From: Panorpa germanica
Taxonomy: Eukaryota > Arthropoda > Insecta > Mecoptera > Panorpidae
Length of the DNA: 64,000 nt
NCBI GenBank assembly: GCA_963678705.1
Contig: OY783214.1
Span: 6,138,001 to 6,202,000, forward strand
Direction of reading: 5' to 3'
A program made the translations under genes and the position numbers. Shown piece by piece: positions 12,351-24,388 of this stretch. Below the pieces are notes generated by a model that worked only from the letters and a program-made list of their open reading frames with translations, was not told the origin of the DNA and searched no databases. Numbering within the stretch: the stretch's first letter is position 1; every line of letters starts with the position of its first letter.

Positions 12351-12730
12351 GAAGGAAAAAATTTATGAATGAGGTTAAAAGGGAAGAAAAGGAAAGTGAA
12401 GAAGAGGGTATAAACTAATTAAAAGAACAGAATGGTAATATCGGCCATTACAATACACAAAGAGTAGGGGTCAGGAAAAAATGAAAAGTCGAATAGAACT
12501 GGAGGAGATATTGAAAGTGGAAAGCAAGAGTATGGACGTAAGGAGAAGATGGATGTAAGGAGAAAGAATAGGGAGAAGGAAGATGAACAAGAGATAATGT
12601 TCAATAAAAAAAAGGAATTGAATTGGATTTTCAAAATTTTTGAGGTTGGAGAATGTAATGAGAAATAATTGTATATAGATTGTTAGGTCAAAAAGGCATA
12701 TTCGATAAAATAAAATACACACATACATAC
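12351..12730 (+). pseudogene. LINE family H, copy H3 (very 5'-truncated)
   Basis: A plus-strand segment rich in 'aagaaaagg' purine runs, like the 3' coding/UTR part of H1, ending 'gattgttaggtcaaaaaggc', which aligns with 'gattgttaagccgaaaggc' of H2. It is flanked by an 11-bp duplication ATATTTTTCAA (12340-12350 and 12731-12741). There is no intact frame. The degraded hairpin indicates an older copy. Confidence 0.6.
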
Positions 12731-12741
12731 ATATTTTTCAA

Positions 12742-15331
12742 AATGGCGTAAGAGATTTATAAGCTCTGATATCATTATGAAATACTGCTAGTACTGTTTG
12801 ATGTCGAAATCAATAAAAATATTTTAAAATACTCAGCCAACAGGTTTACAACACCTGCATTACGTGAAGCTCTCTTCATACCAAGAATCCGTGATATTCA
12901 TTTACATGAGACAGTTACAAACTGTTACCTCTCATTTATTAATACGCCTCAATACATTAACAAAATATGTGTGTACACCACGTTGGAATATTATTTGTTT
13001 TATACCCCGCTCGTAATTATATCAACAACCCTTACAAGTAATATTCCCACCCTTCAGTAAAATAGACTTTATAGGAATTTTCTATGAATAAAATATATTT
13101 TTAGTTATTTGGTTTATATTAAATTACATATTGGAAACCACACTAAAGCCAATAATATGAGGCATATACATAGCAGTATGGGTAAACTTAGGTAAGAGAG
13201 AGTTGGGTAATTATAAAACATAAAATATTACAGAAGTGGGTAGTTATAGAAATTTCCTTGGAATGATATATATAATAATATGTTTATATTTGTTTATTAA
13301 TGGGTACATAACCACTCTGTACCACTAGCTACAGTGTGTAACAAAGTAAACGTTTTGAAATATTGGCCGTGCTCAAAACTCATCTTCTACTTATAGTACC
13401 CTATTACGCTACAAGCACACGAGCATGGTTATAAAAACAAAATCGTTTTGCACAAAGTGTAAAATATCTTATTATGACGTAGCTATAGTAAAAGCGATTG
13501 AAAAGAAAAGTAAAAAAATATAAATATTTTGTATATGTTTATTTATATGAACATTGTATATTTTAATTATTTCAGCGGTTGAATTTTGTTTTTTTGCAAA
13601 ACTTTTAGGACTGTGCAATGGCTAAAGCTCCAATTCAAAAGCTGTGCAGCCATCTAACAGCAAACCACGCGGTCATTTATTTACAAGGCTCTGTGTATAA
13701 AGGAGCTACACTTTATAGAGTCGATATGTCTCTCTCTTTCTCTTTCTATACTAATGGCATGAATTCATGTCGTTAAGTTTGTCGTAGGCCAGTGAAGACC
13801 AACCCACGAGTTATTCGGTTTTTATACGTAACAGTGCTATTTTTTACTCGGGAACAATTTTAGACTAACTACAAGATTCTATCTTAAGTATTCTGTATGA
13901 TATTAGTGGAGTTCCCTTTTTTAATACCATTTATTCAATCAATAGGTTAATTGCAGCCATTTATTTTGTAAATGCTATTATTACATGTAATACCTTTTTA
14001 GTGTTATTAAATCAATATAAAATACAGGGGCAGGCAAGAGCCTGTTGGATTGGGCTTCATCAGCCAAACAATAATGAAATAGGTTTTAAAAAATATTAGT
14101 TGTTTATGAGTCTTTATGCTATTCGTTGTGTTGTCAACTCGGTAAATACAGTTACGTATATGCCAGGATTCTATAACATAAATAAGTTTACCTGTTACCA
14201 TTTTCTTTTTAAGTTAATATAATATAAGATTACATCACAAAAGTTATCTTTCGATACATATTTATGTTTTCTCACATAATTATGTGATCTTACATATCAA
14301 ATTAATATACTATGTATCCATAAATTACATCACTCAGCTTTCATGGTTCGTCACCCCCATTATGGAATCCTACAGTATTATAACATCACGCATTTCAATA
14401 AAAAAAGCTTGTTTTTTAGCTTGCTACTGATTTTTTTTTGGAAGTTAAATTTGAGAATAATGACATTACAAAACTCTAACCAACCCCCCTCTTGCAACGT
14501 TTTGTCACTCAGAATTATATATATATTTAATTTTTTTTTATTGATAATTTACCAGCTTCTTAGGACCACGGTCCTTTTTTCGCTTTTACTATTACATTTC
14601 ATAATCAACATACATAATATTCTAATCTTACACTTTCAGTCCAACAATACTCCATATCCCGTCTATAATCAAACAGACCAGCCATATCGAATTTTTGAGT
14701 AAAAAAGCTAGCATATTCGTTGACATTTTTATTTTAAACTTGACTTTTTTTTAAATCCAATTTATTGATTTTCTACTAATGCATGCAGAATTTATGGTAA
14801 TCCAGCCTCATATATTTGAACTACATCGTTGCCCAACAAAAATTATTACTTTGAAAATAATACAGCAGTATCGCAGACACAACTATGAAAAGCAGTAAAT
14901 GCCAGACATAAATCTAAAATAGAAATATATTCATATTCACTGTAGTAATATTATACAACGCAATATTATAATTATTTTTATGAAAAATCTTCAGATTTAT
15001 TTTGAATATGTTTGCCATACATACAAACATATTATTTACTTAAGCGTTATAATTTTTTAAAACTTTCATCAAAGCAAAGAAACGCAAAAGCAAAGAAAAA
15101 AATGAAAAAAATATAAAATGGAAGAAATAAGATGAAAAACATTGTGGTATATACAAAAGCAAATATGCTTTGATCGTTGGAGCTCGTTTTCAATTTTTCA
15201 TGAGTTTTTCATGAGTACTTTACGTAATGAACAGTTTGGATTTTTACCTCTCAATGTTTTTTATGTATATATTTCATTGTCATTCATATATACATTTTAT
15301 TATTATTATTATATATACGACTATATATATA
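12742..15331. other. unassigned AT-rich sequence
   Basis: A 16-base perfect palindrome TCACATAATTATGTGA lies at 14272-14287. A 119-codon frame (14343-14702) is dominated by hydrophobic, AT-encoded residues and has no domain; I do not call it a gene. Nothing else was recognised. Confidence 0.45.
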
Positions 15332-16329
15332 CAGGGTGTCCCAAAATTCAACGATAAACGGGCACTAGAGTCCTCATTTTGTTTTGAAAATACAAAAAAA
15401 AATTAAAATCTTTCGAAAATTGAAACACCTTAAGATCTTTTTAACTACCATGACTACAATTTCTCAAATGTTTCTGATTATTTTTTTTTGTATCGGTAAC
15501 CTAAATAGCACTGCTATCCACCACAACCATTAAAAATTCCAGAATGCTAGTAGTTTTTATACAAAAATCAATCCAAATAATTTTTTTCCCTAAAATATTT
15601 AAAGATTTTTACTTTCAGTCCACTTTAAAAATTGACGCAACTCTTCAGGATTCCAAAATGTTATAACACTCCAGGAGAACTATAAAATTGTACTATATAT
15701 TGATAAAGTAGGTTACTAGAACCTCAAATGTTCAATTATTTTTTAATAACTTCTTATATGTTAAGAGATATTAACAATTAAAAAAGTCATTTTGTTTCTT
15801 TAATTATTAAAGGGATTCAACGTTGAACACATTCCAAGTGCATGTGACATCACAATCCTTGTGTAAGGTTACCAACTTTACAGATCATAAATCTCTGCTA
15901 TATGTATTTATATATCAAAATATCAAATATTATTTACAGCTATTTTAAGGAACAATAAAATTCCAATATTATGTCTGCCTTAGCAGGGTTAAATAATATA
16001 AAAACTTATTATTCTTTGATTTGACTTGATTATTTGACTACCAACAGCTACAGAAGATTACCACAGCACTGACCTACTCAACAAGTAACTGAAGTTAAAA
16101 TGCATTTGACGTCATACATATATGGCCGACCATTTCTAGCGCTAAAACTACAATTCAAACTTTTAATTGCTATATCTCCGTCAATATTTAGATATTTAAT
16201 AAAATAGATACGCCAATACACATTTATTAACATCAATTTCAATCAACAATTGAAAAATCGACCACTAAGAAATGAGGACACAAGCCCATTTATGAAATTT
16301 GGTTCTTGTTTGAATTTTGGGACACCCTA
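15332..16329. mobile_element. element B, copy B1 ('CAGGGTGTCCC' ends), host of nested A1
   Basis: Left end 'cagggtgtcccaaaattcaa' and right end 'ttgaattttgggacacccta' are inverted copies, each next to TA, as expected for Tc1/mariner-type elements with a TA target. The outer left part matches B2 (30647-31220). The centre is occupied by an A-family element (15680-16289). The right flank of A1 ('tttatgaaatttggttcttg') occurs in B2 in the opposite orientation near the middle, so B1 and B2 differ by a rearrangement. No transposase frame. Confidence 0.75.
15680..16289 (-). mobile_element. MITE A, copy A1, nested in B1
   Basis: Reverse-orientation copy of the A family. It ends on the right with 'gaggacacaagcccat' and carries the shared interior ('ggtaccaacttt'-like phrase, 'tttaaccctg', 'ctagcgctaaaactac'). 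The left terminus is missing about 27 bases relative to A5 (49474-50110), so the copy is truncated or was inserted incompletely. Confidence 0.75.
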
Positions 16330-18123
16330 TATCTATCTATATATATATATATATATATATATTTATAATATAATATAAGTTAAGTCTCTAAGGATTGTTC
16401 TTGAAATAGATTTTGCAGTATTCTATCATCTAAATGTTCGTGTAACAAAGAAATATATGAACTATTAAATTTAAAAAATCGAAAATAAATCATCGTCCAA
16501 GGCTTGGATTCGAACCATCGATTTCTTTTATATGATTTTTAGATAGTACCAACCTTCAAACGATATGTGTCAAAATTTTATGACATTCCACTCATTAGTT
16601 TACGAATTACAGTGATTTTACTAACGCTACTTTTGTAATTTCGTGTGCACTGTGATTTATAATGCAACATTTGTCAAACCATTGCTTTGCTTAATAGGTA
16701 TTTTTTAAACTTTTTATATGTTAGTATCTTGTATTATTTAAAATGTGTTGAAATTAAAACATCCTGCTATTTAGGAAATTAATAATCATGTCCTAGTGAG
16801 TTTTGAGTCTTCATTATCCAAATTGGGGTAAATTTCCGTTCTTAGCCGACCTTGCTTTAAGATAATGGTATGTAACAATTTAATAAGAACGTAGTCATTT
16901 GAATATCCGTACGTTGTTCTAGCTTGAGAAATATACGAGTTCATTAACCGGACATAAACTTTCTGCCACAAATACAGAAATAACGCTACAAATTACATTG
17001 CTATCTAAGACAACGTTTTTAATTTAACGTAAAATTATGTAAATTTAACTGATTTATATAATTTTACTTTAATTCTATAAAAATATCAACCTTATTTCTA
17101 ATGTTACCTAACTTAATGTTCCAGCAAACATTAAATACTTTTTAAACTTCAAATGATTGATAAAATACTTGTTGTTTATATCACAAGAAAGTGAATTTAT
17201 ATTTCGTAAAAGTAATAAAGCAGATATCTGTCCTGCAGTAGGCCGTGGGATGGTTGTAAATTATAAGATGTGAACACGCAACTTATGATTTATTTTTGTA
17301 AAATTTATTACTTTATTAGTCAGTAACATCAGGCTGCTTGTGCCTGATGTTACGACCTTTTAACCTATGTGAATAGATGCGACAATGGAAGAACACCATA
17401 TATGAAAACCACTTTTTATTAACATTCCTTCAAAGTAATATTTATAAATCTGTGTTTATGGATTTATTTGTATCCAAGTTCATTTCGTAATAAATATTTA
17501 TAGAGAATCATCAATCATATATAGTTTAGGATACAACACATGTTTCTGTTATTTATTTTCCATATTATCTTTATACTTATAATAATTTCTATTAATATAT
17601 AATGGTGACATTATTATACTTAAATACGAGGAGTAGCTATAAAGTAATGAAATTGATTCTGTAAAACTTTTTAATTTAAATGTATGCGTATTTAATAATT
17701 ATCTCTTTCAATATATACCCCTCCTCTATCACTATATTGCTCCATGCGAATTTTCTTCTGACAGACTGTTTCTGATGCGTGACAATTTTTAATTCACAGC
17801 TTTTGCCGCTCTCAAATCTGGTTAATAATATACCACGTTTTGAGACCTATTTTACTGCTATTTCAAAATAAATCTACCCTTTTGCGCTTTAAGATTGTCA
17901 TAAAACCTCTAAAGCTATAAAATAATAAAGTAAGACCATTAAACGTTATTATAGTTTAACTAGGTTTTGCGTATGTAAAATATTACATTAATGTAAGGTT
18001 ACATCTCTGTTTTGTGTATTGCGGGAAATTTTGTAGCTATTATAATCAAAGAATGCATTTTTTTGAAATAATAAAATTATAGAATTATAGAAATATAAAA
18101 CTACCTTTACAATTTTGTATAAT
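16330..18123. other. unassigned sequence with microsatellite and one hairpin
   Basis: An (AT)n tract follows B1 at about 16337-16360. A minus-strand 'ggttcgaatcc' near 16508-16518 looks like a tRNA B box, but no tRNA fold surrounds it. A 12-bp hairpin is listed separately. Confidence 0.45.
17323..17353. repeat. 12-bp perfect hairpin, 7-base loop
   Basis: GTAACATCAGGC at 17323-17334 pairs with GCCTGATGTTAC at 17342-17353 around loop tgcttgt. No U tract follows and no gene adjoins, so a terminator role is not implied. Confidence 0.75.
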
Positions 18124-18136
18124 TATAAAGAAGATA

Positions 18137-18380
18137 ATTGTCAATTGTCAATGTGGTGAAGAAGGAACTTTGGATCGTAGAAAGATCAAAATTCAATTAG
18201 ATGTGATTAATACTTTTCCTGTTAATACTAAATTTTTGTTAAGTGATTCTATATTAATTAGTGAATTATTGAAATATTTAGAAATTTGTAAAATTGAATT
18301 ATAAATTATAAAAGATGTATAAAAAATGTTTGATGGTGGCTATGACGAATAAAAGTCAAGACAAATAAATATAAAAAAAA
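18137..18380 (+). pseudogene. LINE family D, copy D1 (5'-truncated 3' end)
   Basis: The insertion is framed by a perfect 13-bp target-site duplication TATAAAGAAGATA (18124-18136 and 18381-18393). Its start encodes a LINE ORF2 terminal knuckle remnant (C-Q-CGEEGTLDR...), then a short tail ending 'YLEICKIEL' and a stop. The untranslated part ends 'gtggctatgacgaataaaag' and an A-rich tail. The matching copies D2 (20523-20769) and D3 (38979-39132) share this 3' end. Confidence 0.85.
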
Positions 18381-18571
18381 TATAAAGAAGATACTTTTGA
18401 GAATCAAATAAGCTTTTGTATCGTTAGAATCATAAGACAAAATGATTTTAGTGAATAAGTGTTCAATTGAACAAAACAATAATAGAACAAAAACGCATAT
18501 GTAGTCCATACAATATACATAGTCTGTGCCAGTGTCAAAGCGTATTCGTATATCTTGTTGATCGTTTAATG

Positions 18572-19177
18572 CAACGGTTCTCAAAGTGTGGGGCGCGACC
18601 CCTAAGGGGGCGCAATGAAGTCTTCGGGGGGCCTAAGCTTGGTTGAAAAATTAATTAAATTTACTTACAAAATAATAAAACAAACTTTTTATTTTTAAAA
18701 TTACTACAAGTGTCTAATTTTTAGTCAACGTAGTAAGAGTGCCGAACATTTTATTTTTTTAGTTTACCGGCAGTAAAATAATGTGCGTGTACACCGACAT
18801 GTTTTCAGTACAGCGCGGGAGATGACTGTCGTGGTAGCTAACACCTAGCATGCCTGGTTGTTGTACAAGCACATCCTTCACACTGAAGCTCTTTTTATTA
18901 TTATTGCTTTGAGTTACAAATAACAATTATGTACTATAGTAGCTAAAATACCTACATAAATTATAATTGTTTGTATAGAATTTGTTGTTTGATTACGATT
19001 AAACCTATTGCCCCATTAGAGTATGCATAGAATGTGCAAAACTTAACTAAATCAAAATTGAATGTAAAATGTCAAATGCGACTCCCTTATAATATATAGT
19101 ACACTTACATGTAGGGGGGCCTGGCTTAAGAGCTGGGTTATGCAGGGGGCTCGAAGTAAAAAGTTTGAGAACCGCTG
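18572..19177. mobile_element. non-autonomous hAT element (606 bp)
   Basis: Ends 'caacggttctcaaagtgtgg' (left) and 'agtttgagaaccgctg' (right) are the inverted terminal repeats typical of hAT elements. They are flanked by a perfect 8-bp duplication GTTTAATG (18564-18571 and 19178-19185), the hAT hallmark. Sub-terminal 'ggggcgcgacccctaagggg' on the left and 'ggggggcctggc' on the right are GC-rich against an AT-rich interior, also usual for this class. There is no transposase frame, so it depends on another element. Confidence is high for the class. Confidence 0.92.
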
Positions 19178-19185
19178 GTTTAATG

Positions 19186-20445
19186 CATTTAAACTGCATA
19201 TAAAACAGTTAAAAGCTCGGATAACAATTTAAGGACTTTTGCTCACAGAGATATATGACATAAAGCTAGAGAAGAGTATATATAATACACTCGTTTCTCT
19301 ATTCTCGTAAAAATAAAAAAAAACTTTGTGAAAATATTTTCTCTGAGTAATGAAACGGTTCATGTTATTTCTAGAATAATTTAATTAAGAAATGAATATG
19401 ATATAAAGTGGAAAAGTCTTATTCTTTCTACAGAAGATTGCTGTGTAAACTATTTTAACTTTATGTCTACACGCACACTGAAGAAAGATTTTAGTAGAGA
19501 AAACGCTAAAAATTTTGTACTGTTTTCAATGTGCGTCTAGCCTGTATAAAAAACATAAGAATGAGTTTAAATATTTTATTTTTCATACATTTTATAATGA
19601 TGTATGTATATTAAATAAGACTGAAAAGTAATAGGGAGTGTTTTTTTCAACTAAAATGACAAACTAATTTTTAAAAAAATTCTGTAGTAAAAAGAAATAT
19701 ATGTTATGTTTACTTCGACTTTATGTGAATTTTTCATTGAAATTTCTATAAGAAATGTGTATATGTTTCTCATTTGATTTATTTAACTTTGGGGTATTTT
19801 TAATGCCTAACGACAATTAATCTAAAAAATGAATATTTTAGAAAATAATTTAGAAAAAACTTTTAAAAATAAGATATTATCGTTAATAATTACAAAAAGC
19901 CTGTGATATTTTCATTCAAAACTCCTATATAAATGACAGTTAAAATATTACTTCAACACCATACAATATTTTGAAAACTGAGTACTTAGAAAACTACCAT
20001 TGCAAAAATATAATATTAGTTTGTATAATAAATTTTATTGAAAAATGACCTCAGCTACGTAACGGCTATTTCTCATTTTAAATGACGCTGGTACATTGCT
20101 GGAGACTGGATGTTGTTCTGGTTTGGTTTGCTACGAGGTGGTGTCTGGTATATGGTTTAGCATTCACAAATTGTGGAAAGAATCAAGCCAACTGAAACTT
20201 GGAAGCAATATTGGTACATACCGTATTTATTTCCTCGCCACGGTGTAATATGATAGGTTGGTGGTAGCGGAGAGATTTTAGAAGGAACGTAACGGAGCTT
20301 AAGAAGGGTGCACAGTAAATCTGTATTGGATATAAGACAACTTATTTTACAGAATGAAGGAAGTAAGATTTCGTTTAATTAATCAAAGATAAAAGTTGTG
20401 AACAGGCACACTGTAAATTTACATCCTAAATATGATAAATAAATG
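19186..20445. other. unassigned sequence
   Basis: A less AT-rich stretch at about 20090-20300 has no long frame or recognisable domain. Nothing else was identified. Confidence 0.45.
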
Positions 20446-20880
20446 TATTTTGTCATAAAAGGGTTTGCTCACAGTTCGATATTTCAGAGTTCTTCATATG
20501 AAATGTCATTGTTATGAGCTAATCATGGTGAAGAAGAAACTTTGGATCATATTATATTTAAATGCATAAAATATAATTTAGTAAAATATTAAATATGATT
20601 AAAACTTTTTCTGTTGATACTAAATTTTTGTTAAGTGATTCAAAATGAATTAGTGAATTAGTTAAATATTTAGAAATTTGTAAAATAGAATTCTAAAATG
20701 TGAAATAATTATAAAAAATGTTTGATGGTGGCTATGACAAATAAAGGTCAAGGCAAATAAATTAAAAAAATGAGCTAACCAATTGACGAAATCATTTCAC
20801 CCTTGGGAATCTAAACAACGAAACTACAATTGAAATGCAAAAGTGATAGAAACTTCACAGAACGAGACTTTTCATCAAAC
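20446..20880 (+). mobile_element. MITE C, copy C2, split by LINE D2
   Basis: The two halves (about 20446-20522 and 20770-20880) together resemble the C family ('ttttgtcataaaag', 'ttcatatgaaatgtc' on the left; 'actacaattgaaatgcaa' and 'gtgatagaaacttcac' on the right). The terminal 'cagtaaac' sequence is absent, so the ends are truncated. LINE D2 sits in the middle. Confidence 0.65.
20523..20769 (+). pseudogene. LINE family D, copy D2, inserted in C2
   Basis: Flanked by a 9-bp duplication ATGAGCTAA (20514-20522 and 20770-20778). It starts with codons for 'HGEEETLDHIIFKC', the H-x4-C half of a LINE ORF2 terminal knuckle. It then runs through 'ctaaatttttgttaagtgat' and 'ggtggctatgac' to an A-rich tail, like D1. 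Stops interrupt the frame. Confidence 0.85.
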
Positions 20881-21162
20881 TTGAACCTTTTTCTTATCGA
20901 TATGCGAATATAAATACTATCAATCTAATTAATATTGTAGTTAAAATAAATCAATTTTTATAAAACAATTATTTGAATAGCTTCTTAAGTTACAATGCTT
21001 TAATATAAATAAAACTTGTAGCATCGACAATTCGATAATATTTTATTCACTATGAAGAAATATGAATAATTACTAACTACATGAATAAATAATTAAAAAT
21101 CTGGAGAACATTCAGTTTCTTTATATTATTATGTTAAATATTTAATAAATAAAATAATTTTA
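20881..21162. other. short AT-rich spacer
   Basis: Nothing recognised between C2 and A2. Confidence 0.5.
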
Positions 21163-21773
21163 ATAGGCTTGTGTCCTCATTTTTTAGTGGTCGATTGTTC
21201 AATTGTTGATTGAAATTGATGTTAATAAATGTGTATTGGTGAGTTTATTTTATTAAATATCTAAATATTGACGGAGATATAGCAATTAAAAGTTTTAATT
21301 GTAGTTTTAGCGCAAGAAATGGTCGGCTATATTTGTATGACGTGAAATGCATTTTAACGTCAGTTATTTGTTGAGTAGGTCAGTGCTGTGGTAATGTTCT
21401 GTAGCTGTTGGTAGTCAAATAATCATGTCAAATCAAAGAATAATAAGTTTTTATTTTATTTAACCCTGTTAAGGCAGACATAATATTGAAATATGATTGT
21501 TCCTTGAAATGGCTGTAAATAATATTTGATATTTTGATATATTAATACATATAGCAGAGATTTATGAGCTGTAAGGTTGGTAACCTTTAATCCTTGTATA
21601 AGGATCACAGTCCTTTAATAATTAAAGAGACAAAAAGACTTTTTTAATTGTTAATATCTCTTAACATATAAGGAGTTATTAAAAAATAATTGAACATTTG
21701 AGGATCTAGTAACCCACTTTATCAATATATAGTAAACTTTTATAGAAATTAAGACATGGGACACAAGCCTATT
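21163..21773 (+). mobile_element. MITE A, copy A2
   Basis: Terminal inverted repeats 'ataggcttgtgtcc' (left) and 'gggacacaagcctat' (right). The interior matches A5 almost throughout, including 'tagttttagcgcaagaaatg' and 'aaggttggtaaccttt'. A small segment before the right end ('aggatcacagtcc') differs from A5. No coding capacity. Confidence 0.85.
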
Positions 21774-23150
21774 ACGAAAATAAATTTATGAATTAAAAAT
21801 TTGTTAAATAGTTAATTATTTAAAAATTATGAAATTACTTGCAGCGAATTTTTGATACAAAGGCTTTTGGTAACTAATATACATATTTTTTATGCGTAAT
21901 TAATACTTTTATATAGCAAATTTTCTACTACCACCAATATTTGCACAAATGGTGGCTTCAGGTAGTCTCACGACCTTCCTCCTCATTGAGGCTTTATAAT
22001 ATGTCATTATCAACAAGTCGATTAGTACGAATTCTTAAATTACAATCAGGTGAAGGTAATAAATAGAAATAAATTAAATTCTTATTAACAAATAGAAGTA
22101 AATTAAATACGAGTATATTCGACTCGACATGGCAAAGGTGCCAATATTTGTAGGAGCTCGTCGGTAACGCCTGCAGTTTGGTTTCATTTCCATGCAATTA
22201 GCATTTATCTATTTTTTTTGAGGTTATGATTATATGTATTACATGTATTGTACATATACTAATATATTTTCTCTTATTTTCTTCAACAATGGTTTGTCAG
22301 GGATCCTTGATTACCTTTAATATATTCCTCCAACATGACCAACAAACACAAGCACAACACACTTTTGTTGTATAAATTTAAACCTATTCAAAACCTTTTT
22401 TCAAATAATATGATAACAGCATTAAATGAAGATTGTAACCGTGGTGTAATGTACGTCGTTTATAATAATTTCAAATGACCCGCGGCGTGTACAACCGTGT
22501 CTACAATAATGTACCTATTTTAAGAGATATCACACTCAAATCTCTACTAAGATATACTTTGTTGAATGTACCTCCTAGTCATTGTTTTGATACCAGGTTC
22601 TTTTACTTTCGTACCCATCGTCTTTCAGATGTTCTTTTCCAGCTGTGTTTATTTTAAATTTCCTGATTTTATCTTGAGAACATATTTTATACATAAATAT
22701 AAACTGTTTATGTAGGAAGCTATGCTCTGTCTATATTGTCTGTAATTTAATGTTTTTTCCATTACACTTTCATGCTCAAAAATTATTTATTTATTTTTTG
22801 TGTTACTTTATTACTTATTTAAATTTATTTTGAAAACTGAATTACTGTAATAGAATCATGTATTTCCATTAATTATAGATGTATGAGTCGTATAACATTT
22901 CAAGATATGATAAACAAATTACTGTTTTCACGAGACAAATATTCGTATTAAATATACGCATGAATTTAAACATACAAATAAAACTCGTATAGATCGTAAG
23001 GAATGGAGCATGGCCAGTAGTAAAAAATCCAATTGGAGAAACTCATATTTTCAGTGCGCCATCAAACTTTGTAACATGAGGTAACCATCGTCATCTTTAT
23101 CTGTCACTGCAGTTCTTGCACAGAACTAACGCCCTTTAAGATATTTCTTC
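21774..23150. other. unassigned sequence with an imperfect hairpin
   Basis: A bulged hairpin lies at 21931-21955 (ccacc-aat-atttg / caaat-ggtgg). A 60-codon frame at 22475-22657 and a 67-codon minus frame at 21994-22197 have no recognised domain. Confidence 0.4.
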
Positions 23151-23500
23151 ATTTTTTTCCTATTGGCCGTTTTTCTGTTCCATTTTACCACTTTAATCCT
23201 CTTTATCTCCTACTCTATTAATCGTTTCATCTTGAACTTGGACTTTCTCGCACCTAGCACCCACTGGGTCGTACCCCTTACATATATTTTTAATTCCTTT
23301 AATTTCCTTCTTATTTTCGCCATAATATCAATTTCAATATGTCTATCATATTTGTTCTTATTCTCCACTAGCCATTTTCATAAACTGGATTATAAATTTT
23401 CCTTAATCTCTCCTTTCTCAAATTCACAAGAGATTACAATAGCTTTTCCTCCGATCCAAAGAGTACATTACTTATGTAACAATTTACATTGCAGATTTAA
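23151..23500 (-). pseudogene. probable LINE ORF2 remnant (thumb/connection region)
   Basis: The minus-strand translation is rich in charged residues with pieces such as 'NKNKYDRHIEID', 'MAKIRRKLKELKIYV' and 'KVVKWNRKTANRKK', broken by stops. It is parallel to the better-preserved minus-strand remnant at 35189-35520, which reads 'WRIRTNIETYDRYRERKR' at the equivalent place. The plus-strand 113-codon hydrophobic frame here is the antisense shadow. Assignment rests on residue style and the internal match, so it is tentative. Confidence 0.45.
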
Positions 23501-24388
23501 GTAAGTTCTGTAATTTTTCTTTTAATTTCAGGTATCACATTCTCTGAATCAGATTAAAATGCACCCGATATCTATATCCACTTACTCAATCAACCACGCT
23601 TTCCTCATATTTAGAACAACTCGAATTCTGATACTTTGATTTTTCATTATTAATATTGAGCCCAATTTCTTTAAAGGCTTTAAACTTAGAACTGATCTGA
23701 TTTCTCTCTTACAACACTTCTTTTTTCTTTAAGATGTTGATGCAGCAAACTTCGTACGCAATTATCTCGGATTTAGCTATTTATGTCAACATATATTTAT
23801 ATACTTTACCATAAACACCTGAGGACACATCGTAATCTGCGACACAAAAGATTCCAACACCGCATATATTTTGATTAGTCTGAATTCAAACCTTCTAAAT
23901 ACTCGTATAAGCCACACAATATATGTGGATCATACAAAGTCTAGATAAATACGTGTAGCGGTTTTAATAATGGAAACTCATAAAGCGTCCCTAGTATGTG
24001 ACGCCCGGGCCCAGACTCCAGACCCCAGACCCTAGGACCCCTAGTTGGACATAGTGACGGTTCAACACCCTATGGGATATCAACCCAGTGGCTCTGTCGA
24101 CAACCACCGTTACCAGAGTGTGGTAGAACCAGAAGCAAGTACATTTGTAATGTACTAGAAAACAAGTCGATGTGGCACTGAGTTTTAGTGTCTACTCCCA
24201 GTCGTATATTGCGTGGCGTTGTCTATGTCGCGGTTTCTGAAACTATTTGTTTTGTTCGCTTAACTTTTATGTTGAAATATTTCATGAATACTTTGAAATC
24301 TTCTAACGAAGAACTGTCTTTAAAACCGTTTTGCATATATGTGTTCTAACTTTCTTAATTTATTGACAGCACTTATGAAATGGTGAGG
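23501..24388. other. unassigned sequence with a GC-rich island
   Basis: Bases at about 23988-24235 are distinctly richer in G and C than the surroundings. They contain near-tandem 'ccagac' units (24010-24035, 'agactccagaccccagaccc'). No frame with a domain was seen. A related patch occurs inverted near 26350-26385. Confidence 0.45.

Noticed and set aside
14343-14702. 119-codon frame
   Set aside because: Low-complexity hydrophobic sequence without a domain, broken context and no conservation signal available.
16505-16520. minus-strand ggttcgaatcc, possible tRNA
   Set aside because: Only the B box fits; the T stem has just three pairs and no anticodon arm or acceptor stem was found.
23163-23504. 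113-codon plus-strand frame
   Set aside because: Antisense shadow of a minus-strand LINE-like remnant.
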